NCBI RefSeq assembly: GCF_032854445.1
Contig: NC_088304.1
Span: 13,219,704 to 13,283,703 of the forward strand
Length of the DNA stretch: 64,000 nucleotides
Direction of reading: 5' to 3'
Source of the DNA: Liolophura sinensis
Taxonomy: Eukaryota > Mollusca > Polyplacophora > Chitonida > Chitonidae
Shown: piece after piece, positions 11,276 to 24,800 of the stretch
Layout: each line of letters begins with the position of its first letter
Numbering within the stretch: position 1 is the first letter of the stretch
Made by a program: the position numbers and the translations under genes
The notes under the pieces: model-generated
Told to the model about the DNA's origin: nothing
What the model saw: only the letters and a program-made list of their open reading frames with translations
Databases searched by the model: none

Positions 11276-11984
11276 AGTTACATGTTCATAATTAGTGCTG
11301 AGTTGCATTGTGTCCTTAATAGTCAGGAATTATAATTCATAGCCCATGGTTAATAATGCTGTTAAAGAAAAATTGCTATCAGCTCTGGATCGAATCCGAC
11401 ATTTATAAACATGATAGTGTCCTTTTAACTTGATCACTTATCAAATTTGCTTATCAAAACCACAGATATTATGTCTATTATTCTTTTAGAAACACAGCCT
11501 ACCAATGAGTTAAAGACTTTATTAAATGAAAAATGTTTTTCAAGGACTGCAGGGTCATCATGAGCTTTAATAGATCTATAAGTTTGTATTGTTTGTGTTG
11601 GTTGTCCCAAATACATATGTCAGGGTGTTGAGTGGAAGTTTGATGGCCCGGAACAGGGAAAGACTACAGTTAAGTGCATCATTGCTGAATTCATTAGTAG
11701 AGGTCAGAATGTTAAGTAAATATATGTTATCAGTTTCTCATATTCTTTTAACAGATGTATTCCGACACAAAAAGTAAGGTCAGGTTTTGGCCAGAACCTA
11801 CATCCATATTAATACATGCGTGTACATGTATGCAAGTACTGGATGTGTGTGCACAGCATGCTGTTATAGTCCAAAGGTCAGAGGTTATGACCATTGTGCT
11901 ATTGATTGAGTAGAGTTCAAATCCAAGTAGTGTACACACAATGCGTTACATGTGCATGGTTGTAAATGTGGCAGTTATTGTACT

Positions 11985-12273
11985 AGGAGCCTGGAGTGGC
12001 CTAGTGGTTATAGGTGATTGTCTTGCAGTGCTAAGCACACGTGACGTACATGTATGGGGTCAATCTTAACCGTGGACAGGAAATTTGTATATTCCCCTGC
12101 TCTCTCAACTTGTGGGTCCTTGAAGCTTGTATGGCAAGTTTTACCAATGTTGAAAATCAAGTGTGGCACATGAGAAATGTCAGACACTCCAGTTTCCTTC
12201 ACCCATAGAACTGACTACCCTGGTATACACCTAAGTGAAAAACTCTTGAGTGTTAAACATCAATCAAATAAAT
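11985..12273 (+). mobile_element. SINE family B copy
   Basis: A head like that of a tRNA (GAGTGGCCTAGTGGTTATAGG, A-box-like) is followed by GGACAGGAAATTTGTATATTCC and then a 3' end CCTAAGTGAAAAACTCTTGAGTGTTAAACATCAATC with a short AAAT tail. The head and middle differ from family A, while the 3' end is related, so the two families probably share a LINE partner. Confidence 0.65.
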
Positions 12274-15200
12274 GTACAAGATCAGATAGTGTTCTGAACA
12301 GGAAATATTAGTTCAAAACCATATCCACATTATAAGTAACAAGTGATATTCCATACCTCCTTTGCATAAAGACTGTGCGTGTAACAGAGAAGACCTTTCA
12401 GCAATAAAATGATTCTGGTTGGTGATATACATGGGCATCTATATGTACATGTACTCGCTCAGAATTGGGTGAACCACATATATACATATATATATATATT
12501 TATATGTATGTACATGTATATATATGAGCATTACTGGCATAGTCGCGGTTTTGTACATTTATTTACCTATACAATCCTTCTTTAATAAGAAAAGGAAATC
12601 TGTGCACAATGTCATGAATTCTTAATGCACATATTTGTTGTTCTTTTGTCTTGGCTTACAGTAGATGTTTCCAACATTGTTCGGGGCTGTTTTACGAAAA
12701 AGTTTAGGCAGAATATATGCAAACAAAAGGTCAGTAATTTTTTGGGAAAGAAAGATTTGACATTGGTAGGTCATTGATCTTTCTGACAGATGAAATCCCA
12801 TATTTAGATCACTGAACATGTCGGTGAATACAAGTACCTGCCAGATGCACTTAATTTATTTCACTCACGCATCATTACTGCATCCTACATGATATTGTTT
12901 AAACGGAAGTGAGTTAAAGGGGAATGCTGGCTTTATGTCTGAACTCATTTCATTAAATAGGTCAGAGTTAGTAGCAGGCTGTAAACACACCTGGACTGAT
13001 TTGTGGGTCATAAAATTTGTTAAATCCACTAATAAGAAGATAAATACAAGACATAACTTCAGCTTTTGTGTATGGTTAACTTATTTATCACTGTTTTGTG
13101 GTCCACACTGTTTGGGCTTGCGAACTTGTGCAGTTTACACCTATCATAATTGCCAGAGCAGTGAATTGGACCTTATCTCTTTCATATGTGTTATGCATGT
13201 ACATGTACATTACAGGATGTGTAGATCTTCGTGTAAAAAAGGTAGAAAAACCAAACTTTAGAGTCTTAATAAGGAACATGTGATGCAACTTTTGAGGTTT
13301 AGTGCTATTTTACCAGTCATGTGATTTAGTGGCATCAGCTCTGTAACAGTGTATTCTCTCTGTCTTCCGCTTTCAAGCACCAACTTCAAAACAACTTATT
13401 CCTTCCGTCTTTTGTCATAAGGTATCAGCAGATCAAAGCCACCTAATCTGTATTGCATTGCTAATTGTAAATGATGCTCGGCAGTGTAGGGTTCAAATCC
13501 AGTACATTACTTTACATTTTTTTCGTGTTTTTGTACCATTGTCTTGTACTTTATAGATATCAGGCTACCAGAAGTCATGATAGTCTAGTTGCGTGGACCC
13601 CGGCAATGCTGTGGGACAACAGCTTGAATTGAAGATTGGATTTTCCATGAGACAGGAATTACATGTACTTTCACTTGCTGCATACATAGCAGATTGCATA
13701 TTAAAATACTCATTGTTTGTCTTACTCTACCTGTACCTACATGTACTGGATGAATCTCCCAGTCTACAGGTGTACTTTATTTGTAACAGTATCTTTGCGC
13801 TCTATGACACTCTGATGTAGGTAACATCAGTGTCTTAGAATGCGTTATTCCATCTACATGTAGGTAATGATAACGTCAGACTCCACATGTGTGTGCATAG
13901 CAATGTGTACATTTACCTACCAAAATCTCAGACTGTGTACATGTAAATAGAAGGGTAATAATCGCCTAAAATGTCACCCATAACTACATTTCCCATTTGG
14001 CCTCATTTTTTAATCTTTTGCTAATCTTTAAAAGAAGTCAGTGATGAACTGCTTAAGAAATGTTAGTTGCAGCAGCAAAATTAATATTTTATGTCATTTT
14101 TTTTCTGAAATTTCACTTTTGTGGGTGAAATTTTAGATCATTTACTGCAGGTATCCCTTTTTTGCTTCTTATCTTTTACCAGCTTCTCCATCTGTATACA
14201 CTTATGCATTATCTATCTGTTCATCTGTCATTGTTTGTGTACAGTTTGGCCAAACAGTCCAGTATAAACTCGAGAGCTCAGCTGTGCAGAGATTAGCTGT
14301 AACCCTGGACACACTGCCTCAAGCACTTGTCTGTGAAAGTAAGTCAGAGCTCAGGTTGAAAATAAGTCAGTTGCTGTCAAGAGTGCGTTCAGCCAGGAAA
14401 ACAATATCTTACAACAGTATTTGATCAGGCACAAATACAAACACACAAGGCAAGTTGTAAAGGTGCTTGTCTGACAGGGGTTTCAGGGGTATTTGGGCAT
14501 GTAGTTCCCCTCCAACCCCCCAACCCCCCACTGCTTTCACCCAATGAATTATTTATTTGATTTATTTATTTGATTGGTATTTTACGCTGTACTCAAAATT
14601 TTTACGCGTTTAATGGTGAGAATCACCAAAACCCCATTACAGAGGTATTATAAAGTGTGAAGAAATAGCGGGAAGTAGTTTCCACCCAAGTACGCCGTGT
14701 CAGTGCGCAGGAAGAAATAGATCATGTGTTATGGTCAGATATTCGTGATGGTTTTTTTTCATTGTTTTGTTGGGATTTATATGTTATGATTATGCATTGA
14801 AGTAATATATTAATTATATTTGGAGTCATGCTTTCATTTATTATTCGTTTAGTTTCGTGTCACATAAGGTTATCAAATGCGCTTGCACTATTTTGAGGAT
14901 CGGGACGGTAAATGTCACATGTTTCGACAGGTAAAAAAAATCACCAGTCGCACGAGGCAAGTTAGCATAGAATGAAATAATACCACAACCCCCTGCTATC
15001 AGAACTAAATGGAAAGGTAAAGTTGTCAGTGAGTGAGTTATGGGAATAAACCCAGTATGCCTACTGGGTTCCTACTGGGTTGAGGTGTTGAGGCCAGTAG
15101 GTTGAGGTGTAATAAATAAATGTAGGCTTATGGGCATCATTCAGATTCGTTACTCAGAAGGCAAATCTGAAATAATTCATTTATTACAGAATGTTGCGAT

Positions 15201-15811
15201 AAGTCATAATTTTGGACAATCGAACATGTACATACATATACTTGTAGTCCTATACAGCTGTATGTAACTACAAGAATCTCTGTACCACTAGATCTATGTA
15301 GATCTATGTGTGCCTGTACATGTATGCACATGTATGTCTTGATTTTCTCAAGCCCCTTCACTCAGTCAGTTTAACACTTTTAAGGTATATAACCGGGGAC
15401 CCAAAATAGGGAAGTGTTTTCCAAAAATGTGTACTGCGGTAGGTTTATCCAGTGCTTCCTCTCTTGGAAAAGTAGGGAGTACCGCATTACCTCTGAAAAT
15501 CATCTGAAGCATTGCCTGACCCCTTCTGTCACTGCCCAGTAGTTGATCTTCCCAGTTGTGTGCATGCCAGCAAACTTATACAAAGTTTTTCATGGTCTGT
15601 TGAAGAAGTTATCTGTTAAATTGTGGAATGAGCTGTTAATTACGTTTGCTGTAGGTGATTTGGATATAATCCTGAAAAGATTGAAAAAAGGTTGACAGTT
15701 TGTACATGTATTTTATGTGTCCTTGCTATATTTGTACTGATGAGATACAACTATACAATGTAAGGACCAAAACATGTATTAGGTTATGTTGCCTTGATCT
15801 GTTGCCACATA
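12274..15811. other. No gene seen; one family-A fragment
   Basis: A reverse-oriented family-A 3' piece lies at about 14547-14625 (ATTTATTTGATTGGTATTTTACGCTGTACTC). A short alternating AT tract lies near 12478-12525. A 94-bp exon-like segment at 14245-14338 is preceded by TTTGTGTACAG and followed by GTAAGT. The remainder is AT-rich unique sequence. Confidence 0.5.
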
Positions 15812-15814
15812 CAG

Positions 15815-16310
15815 CAGTGGTACAAGCAATGAAGATTTTCATGTTCACACTATCCAAACAAAAAGAAGTGGTAATGACTTAGAGGCAAAAAATATTTCGA
15901 GAAAATGTCAATCTTACAGTATATCATAGTATGACGTTCTGGTGCAGTGCATTCTCTTTTAAGTCATGTCATAATGAGGTGCAGAATTACAGACAGAATA
16001 ACTGTTAGGCCCTTTGTGGGTCAAGGAGACCAGTGAATTGTACTAGAAGACAACTGGTACAGTGGTACAAAGAATAAAGATTTTTATGTTCACACTATCC
16101 GAACATAAAGAAGTGGTAATGACTTAGGGGCAAAAAATATTTCAAGAAAATGTCAATCTTACAGTATAGCATAATATGACGTTCTGATGCAGTGCATTTT
16201 CTTTAAAGTCATGTCATAATGAGGTGCAGAATTACAGACAGAATAACTGTTAGGCCCTTTGTGGGTCAAGGAGAACAGTGAATTGTACTAGACAACTGGT
16301 CAATAGTTAC
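15815..16310 (+). repeat. Recent tandem duplication, 245-bp unit
   Basis: Two adjacent copies, offset by 245 bp, match nearly base for base. For example GAAGTGGTAATGACTTAG is found at about 15865 and 16110, and AGACAGAATAACTGTTAGGC occurs in both. The low divergence marks this as one of the youngest events in the window. No open frame is conserved across it. Confidence 0.9.
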
Positions 16311-16379
16311 AAGAAAAATGAAAATAGAAGAGAAATAGAGCTACATGTACATGCATTTTACAGCCCTTGGGCTCTAGTT

Positions 16380-16560
16380 CATTTAACGACGGCGGCCAAT
16401 ATTTTGGTGGGAGGAAGCTGGTCAAAACTCAGATGGGAAAACCTATGACCATCTGCAGGTTGCTGACATAGCTTCTCATGTACACCAGAGAGGAAGCCAA
16501 CATGAACTGGCCTAGAACTGGCAGCAGTCGCATTGGTGAGTCTCCTGAGACATTACCTCA
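16380..16560 (-). mobile_element. SINE family A, reverse, 3' tail missing
   Basis: On the + strand one reads the complement of the core: ACGACGGCGGCCAATATT, GACCATCTGCAGGTTGCTGA, GAGAGGAAGCCAACATGAACTGG and CGCATTGGTGAG. The tRNA-head end and the tail are both incomplete. Confidence 0.75.
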
Positions 16561-16689
16561 CTGTGTTCACTCAGTGAAGATGTTTGAATATGTTTGATTA
16601 CATTTGCACCGTCTAGCGTTCTTTTATTAAATCCACTTGTTTTTGGCATCAGTAGGATGTACATGTACATGTACACATCTGTATGTTGT

Positions 16690-16835
16690 ATGGTTTTGTA
16701 ACTTGCCAAAGGTCAGTGGTTTATCTGGAGCACTAGTGGGCCTCTTCAAGCATCTGACTGCCATTGTACTACGAAGTGAAAAATTCTTCAGTAAGGCGTA
16801 CAATATCCAAATAAAAAAAAATACGTATATGAAAC
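16690..16835 (+). mobile_element. SINE family B, 3' portion
   Basis: AACTTGCCAAAGGTCAGTGG, CATCTGACTGCCATTGTACTACGAAGTGAAAAATTCTTC and AAGGCGTACAATATCCAAATAAA match the 3' half of the family-B copies at 32770 and 49556. Confidence 0.6.
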
Positions 16836-18334
16836 TGTAATAAATTTGTCAAGTCATAAATGCGTAGATGTGCATGAACATGTAAACATACCTGTACATG
16901 TACATGTGTGCTTGGTAATCTATTTATAGGTCATTGACCTATTAAAATGGAGCTAAAAGACGCGCATGCTTTTGACCTAGTTTGGACCAGTTGATAACCT
17001 TTCCTCTCTGGAGGGAGGTACATGTAACTTCTAGTATAAGTATAGGCACAGTGATGATCCATCAGGTGTACATACACACATGGTCATGTAATTATAGAGG
17101 TCTATGTTTGGTAAACACCGCAGCATGTGTTCCTACAGGGTGGTAGCTAGGGCAATGACACAGGCTGTAATGGCCTGTGTTGATAGTCACAAACAAACTC
17201 CTGGAACATACGCTTTTGTAAGGGTTGATCGATGCTCTCACAGTGTATCAGAGTGTACATGACTTACATGTATGCTACATGTGAGCTTTAGAAACAGGCC
17301 ATCATTAAAGATGTGTTCATTAAATGTAACCAGGACGACCTTCCAAATATGGCCCTTCTCTAAAGTTTAATTTGGGATATTGATAGAATTTGTTATTTTC
17401 TTTAAAATCCTTATCTTTTCAGCAGCAGGATAATAAACAATAATTGCAGACGTACATTTTTCTGATATTTTTCTGGGAATCATGACCATAATTTCAAGCC
17501 TGTAAAATGTTAACTTTTTGGTGGAACTGTTCAAGAAAATTCAGTACTTTTGGCTATTTTAATTCTTCATAATGAAAAATAACACACATTCTGGAAGGGG
17601 TTTTTTGTGTGTGTTTTTACAAGCGCTCCTCTGGAACAAATTAACATCTGAGCTAGACAACATGGAGATTCATGTCGAGTTTGTGACCGCACAAAAACAA
17701 CCAGATCACTCTTCATGAATGTAAGGGAATATGTGAAAGCTTGTTACGGGTATTGAAGTGCTCTTTGAGTTGACTAGACCTTTATTTATGTGTTTACCTT
17801 CAGCTGTTATTGTATAGCAAACGGATGTTACAGAGATATCATTCATCCTTCTTGGTCTGAGTCACTTTCCTTAGCGGATCTAGAAAAAGTATTATATGGC
17901 AACATTAACATCGTCCTTATGTCACGAATTGAACACATATACCTGCAGATGCACGCAATAGACAACCAGGTAAACAAAGAGCCAATTTCTGGTAGACGGA
18001 TCTAGTGACCTGACACTCGTTCCACATCAAGGTATATTTAAACACTTGTTACTGTCATTAGATCCTGAACAGACCGTTATTACCTGTGTTGTGGTTTGTC
18101 TATGCTATGCATACACAAGTAAATTGTGTACTGTGCAGTTAGAGTTAAGGTGCCAGCTAACTTTGTAGTCCTTCCTGATCGATTAGTTTGGATTCAAGAA
18201 AGGTAGGTACATTATTTGTAGACTTTATGATAACAGATACATGTTTAGATGTAGAGTTTGTGGGGACAAAGATTTACTGTGATGCTGGTTATGGAGAAAT
18301 TTAACATTCTGATTCATGTTGAAGAGATAAGATA
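16836..18334. other. No gene seen
   Basis: This is AT-rich sequence with frequent TACATGTA words at its left end. Its longest open frames (about 70 codons near 17790) are unrecognised and lack splice or start support. Confidence 0.55.
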
Positions 18335-18440
18335 AGATAAAGTGTTTTACGCTGTACTCAAGAATATCTCAATTATTCAATGGCAACCAGTATTATGGTG
18401 AGAGGAAACCTGCGACCATCCACAGGTTGTTTGTAGATAT
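18335..18440 (-). mobile_element. SINE family A, reverse fragment
   Basis: GTGTTTTACGCTGTACTCAAG, then CAACCAGTATTATGGTGAGAGGAAACC and GACCATCCACAGGTTG, are the complement of the 3' half of the family. It faces the forward copy at 18488, only about 50 bp away, so a transcript through both could fold into a hairpin where they overlap in sequence. Confidence 0.75.
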
Positions 18441-18487
18441 ACATGTACATGTGTAGAGAGTGCGATTGTCATGATTGTGACTCACTG

Positions 18488-18656
18488 GGACCTCTGTGGC
18501 TCAGTTGGTTAGCGCGCTAGCGCGGCGTAATGACCCTCTCAGCTTTGTGGTCGCTGTGAGTTCAAGTCCAGCTCATGCTGGCTTCCTCTCCGGCCGTAGG
18601 TGGGAAGGTCTGCCAGCAAGCTGCAGATGGTCGTGGGCTTCCCTCGGGCTCTGCCC
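18488..18656 (+). mobile_element. SINE family A lacking its 3' tail but with a target site duplication
   Basis: The head is intact (CTCTGTGGCTCAGTTGGTTAGC) and the element stops within the core at GGGCTCTGCCC. Identical 15-bp repeats GATTGTGACTCACTG flank it at 18473-18487 and 18657-18671. The conserved 3' domain and AAAT tail are absent, although the duplication is perfect. This is the reverse of the usual 5' truncation. Confidence 0.9.
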
Positions 18657-18744
18657 GATTGTGACTCACTGATTTTTGTAATTTGGTGTCTACATATATG
18701 AGAAAAGGTACACTTTCACTATTAAAAGTTTGACTGTACATGTA

Positions 18745-18870
18745 GACCCTTTGCTAGGACACACAATGTGCGGGTTCAAAACCGGCTTTGGACTAGGGAT
18801 TTGTAGATTCATTCTTACTGTCTATGGGCCTTAAGCAGTCGGTTATGTTCATTTGGAGGTTGAGCGGTCT
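18745..18870 (+). mobile_element. SINE family B, head and middle fragment
   Basis: GCGGGTTCAAAACCGGCTTTGG (B-box-like), GGGATTTGTAGATTC and GGCCTTAAGCAGTCG match the middle of the family-B copy at 32770. No tail is seen. Confidence 0.5.
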
Positions 18871-18974
18871 AACATTTTGTTTAAATGTTTAAAACCACTG
18901 GTCTTCCATCAATAGGGTTTGTGTATCTGTGATCCACATGTGGGTAAGTTAGTTACTTGCAAAAATTGATAGGT

Positions 18975-19207
18975 TATAACCCAGGAGTCTCTCACCAATG
19001 CGGTCCATGTGAGTTCAAGTCCAGCTCATGCTGGCTTCCTCTCCGGTTGTAAGTGGGAAGGTCTTCTTGCAACGTGCAGATGGTTGTGGGTTTCCCCTGG
19101 GCTGTGCCCGGTTTCCTCCCACCATAATGCTGGCCGTCGTCGTATAAGTGAAATATTCTTGAGTACAGCGTAAAACACTAATCAAATAAATAAATAAATA
19201 AATAAAT
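18975..19207 (+). mobile_element. SINE family A, 5'-truncated
   Basis: The copy starts inside the head (ATAACCCAGGAGTCTCTCACC), keeps the B-box-like GAGTTCAAGTCC, the complete core and 3' domain, and a long AAAT tail. A convincing target site duplication was not found. Confidence 0.85.
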
Positions 19208-21288
19208 GATAGTTTACACTGCATGCTCCAGTTCTCTCCAGGCATAAAGCTGACCTCCAAGGTATAAGTCACAAATTGTGTTAAACAACAGTCAGATAAA
19301 TAAAATTGTGGCTCTTTAATCACCATGTCGAACACCATTGTTTTTTTTTTTTTTTGCTATTTTTTTATTTTTATTATTTCTAATTTTACATGAAAGAAGG
19401 GATCTACACATTTACTTGTACAACAGTGGGTAAAACTATGTATTCAAGGACTAGGCTCATGCACAGTATGTGTTCTTTTTCTTCTTCAGCTGATGTAAAT
19501 AAACTTTAATGATATATACATTTTTGTTGATACCATCAGCACTCAGTCAAGGCCCTACAATGTATAAGCATAAAAACAGTCTATTGAGTTGTGAACACAA
19601 AGACAACAAAGACATTCAGGCTGATGTGGGATCACCTGTAAGGGCTTTTGTACAGACATCTTGTGTCTTCTGTTATTGACTGTGACCTAGATATACATGT
19701 ACACATACATACATGTACCTTGCATACATGTACAAACATGTATACATACATGTGTACATAGTATAAACTATACATCACTGTAAGCAAATGTGTGATCTAA
19801 GAAAGTTCTTTCTGTCTTGAATTCATACTTGTTTTTTTAGCAACTCTGTCAGTTTTGTGCAAATTCATGCTCACATGTCTAGATGTACATATGATGAAGT
19901 ATTTTGTGTTGGTTTTAAACACTTCTGTCAGTTTGCACAAACTCTTGTTCGTTTACATGTATATATGCTGTACATATATTTTGTGATGGTTGTTGCTTTA
20001 TAATATGGAGATATGTATATACATGCTGTAGGTGTACTTGACAGTGTAATGACCATGTGAGTGTACAGATGATAGTATATAATAAACTTCAAGAGGATTT
20101 CTTATATTATAAGAACTTTTTGAATCTGTACATTGAAAGAACAAAGGTCTTGGTGTTGATACATGTACGAAAGCAAGACTTGTAAAGGGGAACACGAAGA
20201 ATACGTTTTTGTTTGGGCACATATGCTAAGGCTGCTATCCGCCATAAAATTCATCGGCAAGTGTCTGGTTATGGAAATTTAAATAAATGGAAGTGAAATC
20301 ATTCTTAATATAGCCATATGTCTAAGGAAAGGGTTTTTTGTGAGAGCTTTGTTTGTGTGCTTTTTTTTTCTATCTTAAAGCAACTTCAGTACCCCTTGGG
20401 GTGTGCATGACAGGCATTGCCTGGTTATTTTTAACCTATACGTAAGACCTACATGTATTTATATGTACACATGAAGAACCTCTGGGTGACCTGTGATTTA
20501 GCACTCCTCAGGTATCGGTAGTTCATGTCCTAAAAAAAGGAGATAAGTGGGCATTTTACCGTCCTTGTGTGGACATGTTATCCACGGGTTCCCCAGTCCA
20601 AAGGATTAAGCCACATGCGTCTTTTCACCTTAATTCTGAGCACGACTAACGAGCAAGGTAAAAGTGTTTGATGTGGTTTTGTGACACGTAGACAAGTGAT
20701 AAGAAAAGAGGAAGGGGTTTGTCAGCATACACAGGTAAGAATCAAAGTAACTGTTCATATATATATAGATGCCTCTATAATACAAAGGGTTTTCCCCGCT
20801 TATAGTCTTGACGTCACACATCACAACCCGTGGACTAACAAATTGGGGTATTTTGTTCACACATTTCCTGGTTTTTCTCCTTGTCATAGATCCCAAATGA
20901 AAAAGGGATGAGGTACTATCCTTAAAAATTGGGCAGGAGGGCGCTACTTATATTACCTTTGTAAATGTACAGGACAGAAAAGGGACAATGTGAAGTACCC
21001 TTCTTAGTAAGCCTGGTTAGGGCTATGTCGTACTCCGATGTAACTACATGTGTGTTGCAAATTGTACCTTTGTCACTGCAGGATTTTGATATTAATTCAT
21101 GATACATAACGGTACAACTAAATTAAAATAAACGTGTAGACATTCTACTGTAATACTGGCTAAAAAGTTATTTCAAGCTGTCTTAATTTTTACCTACTTC
21201 CTCAGTCTTTTCATATGTGTGTATTGTGGGGAACAATGCATGGATCTAATTTTGAAGAATAAGAAATATATGTCGATACTTCCTGTTC
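19208..21288. other. No gene seen; clustered TACATGTA words
   Basis: A tight cluster of ACATGT/ACATAC words lies at about 19690-19770. T runs occur at 19340 and 20362. Overlapping short frames on both strands near 20630-20911 are unrecognised. Confidence 0.55.
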
Positions 21289-21802
21289 AAAGTAAAAGAA
21301 AGGTAAAATATGAAGTAAGGTTCTTCAAACAGACAACTGAAAACTAGGTGTAGAAATACTTTCATTTATTTTTTTGAAAGGCATATTAAAGGAGTGTTGA
21401 AAGGAATTCAGATATTTGAATTCTGTTGTGGGCTTTATTTGCCATACTAATGTATTTGGGAACTCTGATGTCACATCACCTTTTTTTACCTGATGTTCAC
21501 CAGAAAGAAAGAATTTTTGAGCACATTATTTCAGTAATGTTTTACTCATGGGTTAAAAGAGTTACCATTGAGTGTTGTGATTAAAGTTGGAAAAACTTCC
21601 TGTGATGTCAGAGTTCCTAAACTATGATAGTATGGTCCATAAAGCGCACCTTAGAATTCAAAGGTTTAAACGGTTTTAACTCTTTTCACAAAAATGTTTA
21701 AAAAAAAGAAAAGCCAAAAAACATGAAAGTAGATTTATGCATAGTTTTAAGTCATCTGTATGATGAACCTTACTTCATATTTTAGCTTTGTTTTACTTTA
21801 AT
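21289..21802. mobile_element. Fold-back (MITE-like) element with about 190-bp inverted arms
   Basis: The left end 21289-21325 (AAAATATGAAGTAAGGTTC) is the reverse complement of the right end 21763-21802 (GAACCTTACTTCATATTTT). Inner blocks pair too: TACTTTCAT at about 21360 with ATGAAAGTA at about 21724, and GGGAACTCTGATGTCACATC at about 21459 with the complement of GATGTCAGAGTTCC at about 21604. The arms are roughly 190 bp with visible divergence around a 110-bp centre. There is no transposase, so it would be non-autonomous. Confidence 0.75.
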
Positions 21803-24800
21803 TTGAATTGTGTTCCATGTAAATAATGCTAAACTTGTGTCATCCTTGTATTAGATTTGCAGGAAATACATGAACACATACAGTAACGTATACATGTACA
21901 TTTGTGTTTAAGTTCTTCCCTGTCAGTGTTCAGTACTAATAGAAACATTGACAGATATCCTAACGCAATTCAGGCAGCAGTCATTTAAATTAATATAATT
22001 CATCAAATTTATAAATTATAATTGCAAACAGTACAAAACAAATGTGTATTTATGTACATGTATGTATTTTGTATGTGTACATATAAAAGACTAAAAGAAG
22101 CCAAAACCTGACTTCATTCTAGGACTGACCTTTGTGTACACATGTATGTATTTATGTGCTATAAAGAGTGACATTGGGGTCTATTATCAGTACCTAATAA
22201 CCATTGTGAAACAAGCATATGAAATGAACATGACTAAAACTGTAAACAAATTATCATTATGGTACATGTAATTTTCTGTTGACTATTATAAACTATAAAT
22301 AGATACCTGGTGTACGAGATTTCTGTATGACTTTTTTTTTTCATTTTTACATGCAATATACCATACATACATTTATATCACTATTCCTTGTAGAAAATGT
22401 CACCCATTTACATGTAAATGGTTTCAGTTTTCCTCATTATTCTGGCATGGCTTGAGAAGGCTATCATGAATATTGCCTCTGCCATGAGTAACCTAGTCCG
22501 ATGAACTGGTAGATACACCAGTCAGCTGGTAATGCTGATGTCTGCTGAAGATAACCATAACAAAGAGAGCACCTGCTGATATCCAGTACTTACATGTATA
22601 TGGCCTCAATATTCATGTGAACAAGCACTCCAGATTGTTTTGGCCCACGTTTTGATCTAACTTTGATCATTATAATGTTAGTTTACAGTGGCTCATAAGT
22701 AAGGTGTCCTGCCGGGTGTTTTGACCAGTGAGGCGTCACTATAAAATTGCATGAATGTCAACGAGGGCAGATAATGGTGATCTGACCAAATTGAAAAATA
22801 ACGTTTATGTGAAGTTGAAGATTGTGCACACTTTATATAAATGTATATTTGTGTGGAAGACTTTGTCTTACGTTTTGCATAAAAAAGTAACATATTATGG
22901 GAACAAAGGTGTTACATATGTAGCTTCAGGAAATGTATACATGTACCAACAAAGAATTAAGTGTCACAATAAAAACAAGTCATGATTGATGATTTTGTGG
23001 CAAAAACAGATATAAACTGCCAAGGACTCTATCAACATGGGTGGTCATGGGTGGAAATTAATGTCCTAGTTGATTGACCTGTCCGGTTTCCTGCTGGACA
23101 ATCAACTGGACAGCATATCTGATACATGTACAGGGTTAAGACTTGACACATTTAATACTCCTCTTTGTTCTGTGTCAGGTGGTTTAATATTACAGTGGCG
23201 CTGAGACAAACGACGGCTTAATGAGTCTGTCATCAGTGCAGTACCTGTGAAAAAGAATACATCCATCACCTGCGGCTAGTTTATTTTGCCTGGTACACGC
23301 ACACATGTATGTACATATCCTTTGTATACAGCGCCAGGTGGAAATCCCAGGTGTCCTGATTTACTGCCTCACTGCCCTTACAGATTAGATGGGATGTTTG
23401 TGTTCGATCAGACACACTCTGATTCTGACTCTTTGTGTTATGTGATGGCTGTGTGGTGCACTATTGGCTATAATCATCTGGTGTGATCAAATTGGATTTC
23501 TGTACGATTTGAGTGGTGTCAGCTGTGTGTGTGTGCATGTAAACGCAACATTGGATTGGGTATAAAAGTGTATGCATGCATACAATTGGCCTGTTAACTA
23601 ATTCAACCTTGCAGGCGTTCCATCAGAGTAAGTTATATCATATAAACGCTTTGTCATTAACGTTGTAACCTTTGCTGAAAGTAAACTGTTTATTCATCTG
23701 TCCAGAAATGATTTAAGTTGACATAAACAATGTTAAAATGGTAAGGAATTGTGAAAATAAATTGAAAGTCAGACTTGTTTACTCCCTCAGAAAGTTTTTG
23801 TTTTTTCTTAAAGAGAAGTGCAATATGTCCTCTAAGGGATAATCATAGGCAAACAGAGAAGTAATTTTTCAGTCACTTTGCGAAAACGTGACAGTGTATT
23901 GCATTTCTTGAGATTCAGACAGTATTTGCATAACATTGTATGTCTGTGTTTATGGGTATTCATGTTTTCAACACTTACACTCTCTTGGTCTCGCCATCAT
24001 GACTGTGCTAACATCATGCAGCTACAAGAATGCCCAGCTAAATCTTCAAGATTTTACATACACACATGCAAAGGATGCAGTGTATACAAAAGTGAATGTG
24101 ACTTAGTTGTGAGTCAGTCGTGTCATTGTACATGATGTTCATGTGCCTTTATATATTAGTCATCAGCCGAACGCGCATGTACCAATAGCTGGATTGAAGT
24201 TAGTGGATTCCGACGTTTATGATTAGAAACGAATACGTGGAAACTTAATATAAAAAAAAACAAATTTATCCTGGATCAGGCACATTTGGGAAGTAGTTAA
24301 ACATAGGCTTTAATGCTACTTAACGCCCTAATGACATTGTGCCTACATTGCTCCTTGCCACAGTAGTTAACATGTACATGCACATCCACATTAACAGTGC
24401 TAGAAAGGGCTTCCTGAAAGCTGGCCCTTACATGTATATTAAATTGTCAAGATTACAGTTTTCATTTCCTTCACCCTAGGCATGCAGCAGTATAAACAAA
24501 TTTTGTTGTTTATAAACTTGGTGGGAACAGAAACCCCAAGGGATATAATATCCCAATATAAATTAAATTATGGTGTATAGGCAGTTATAGATTCAATAGT
24601 AAGTAATACAACTAAATTTTAACAATATGTATATCATTTATACATACATGTATTAATAAAGAGATCATAGTTCCCAAAGTATCTGTCATTGCACTGTAAA
24701 ACAAGTAAACATAACAGGCACATGAGATGAAGTTTCACAGGCGTGATTTCTAAACAGTTATTTTCTTCATTAATTCAGACCGGAGTATAAAGGACTTAAG

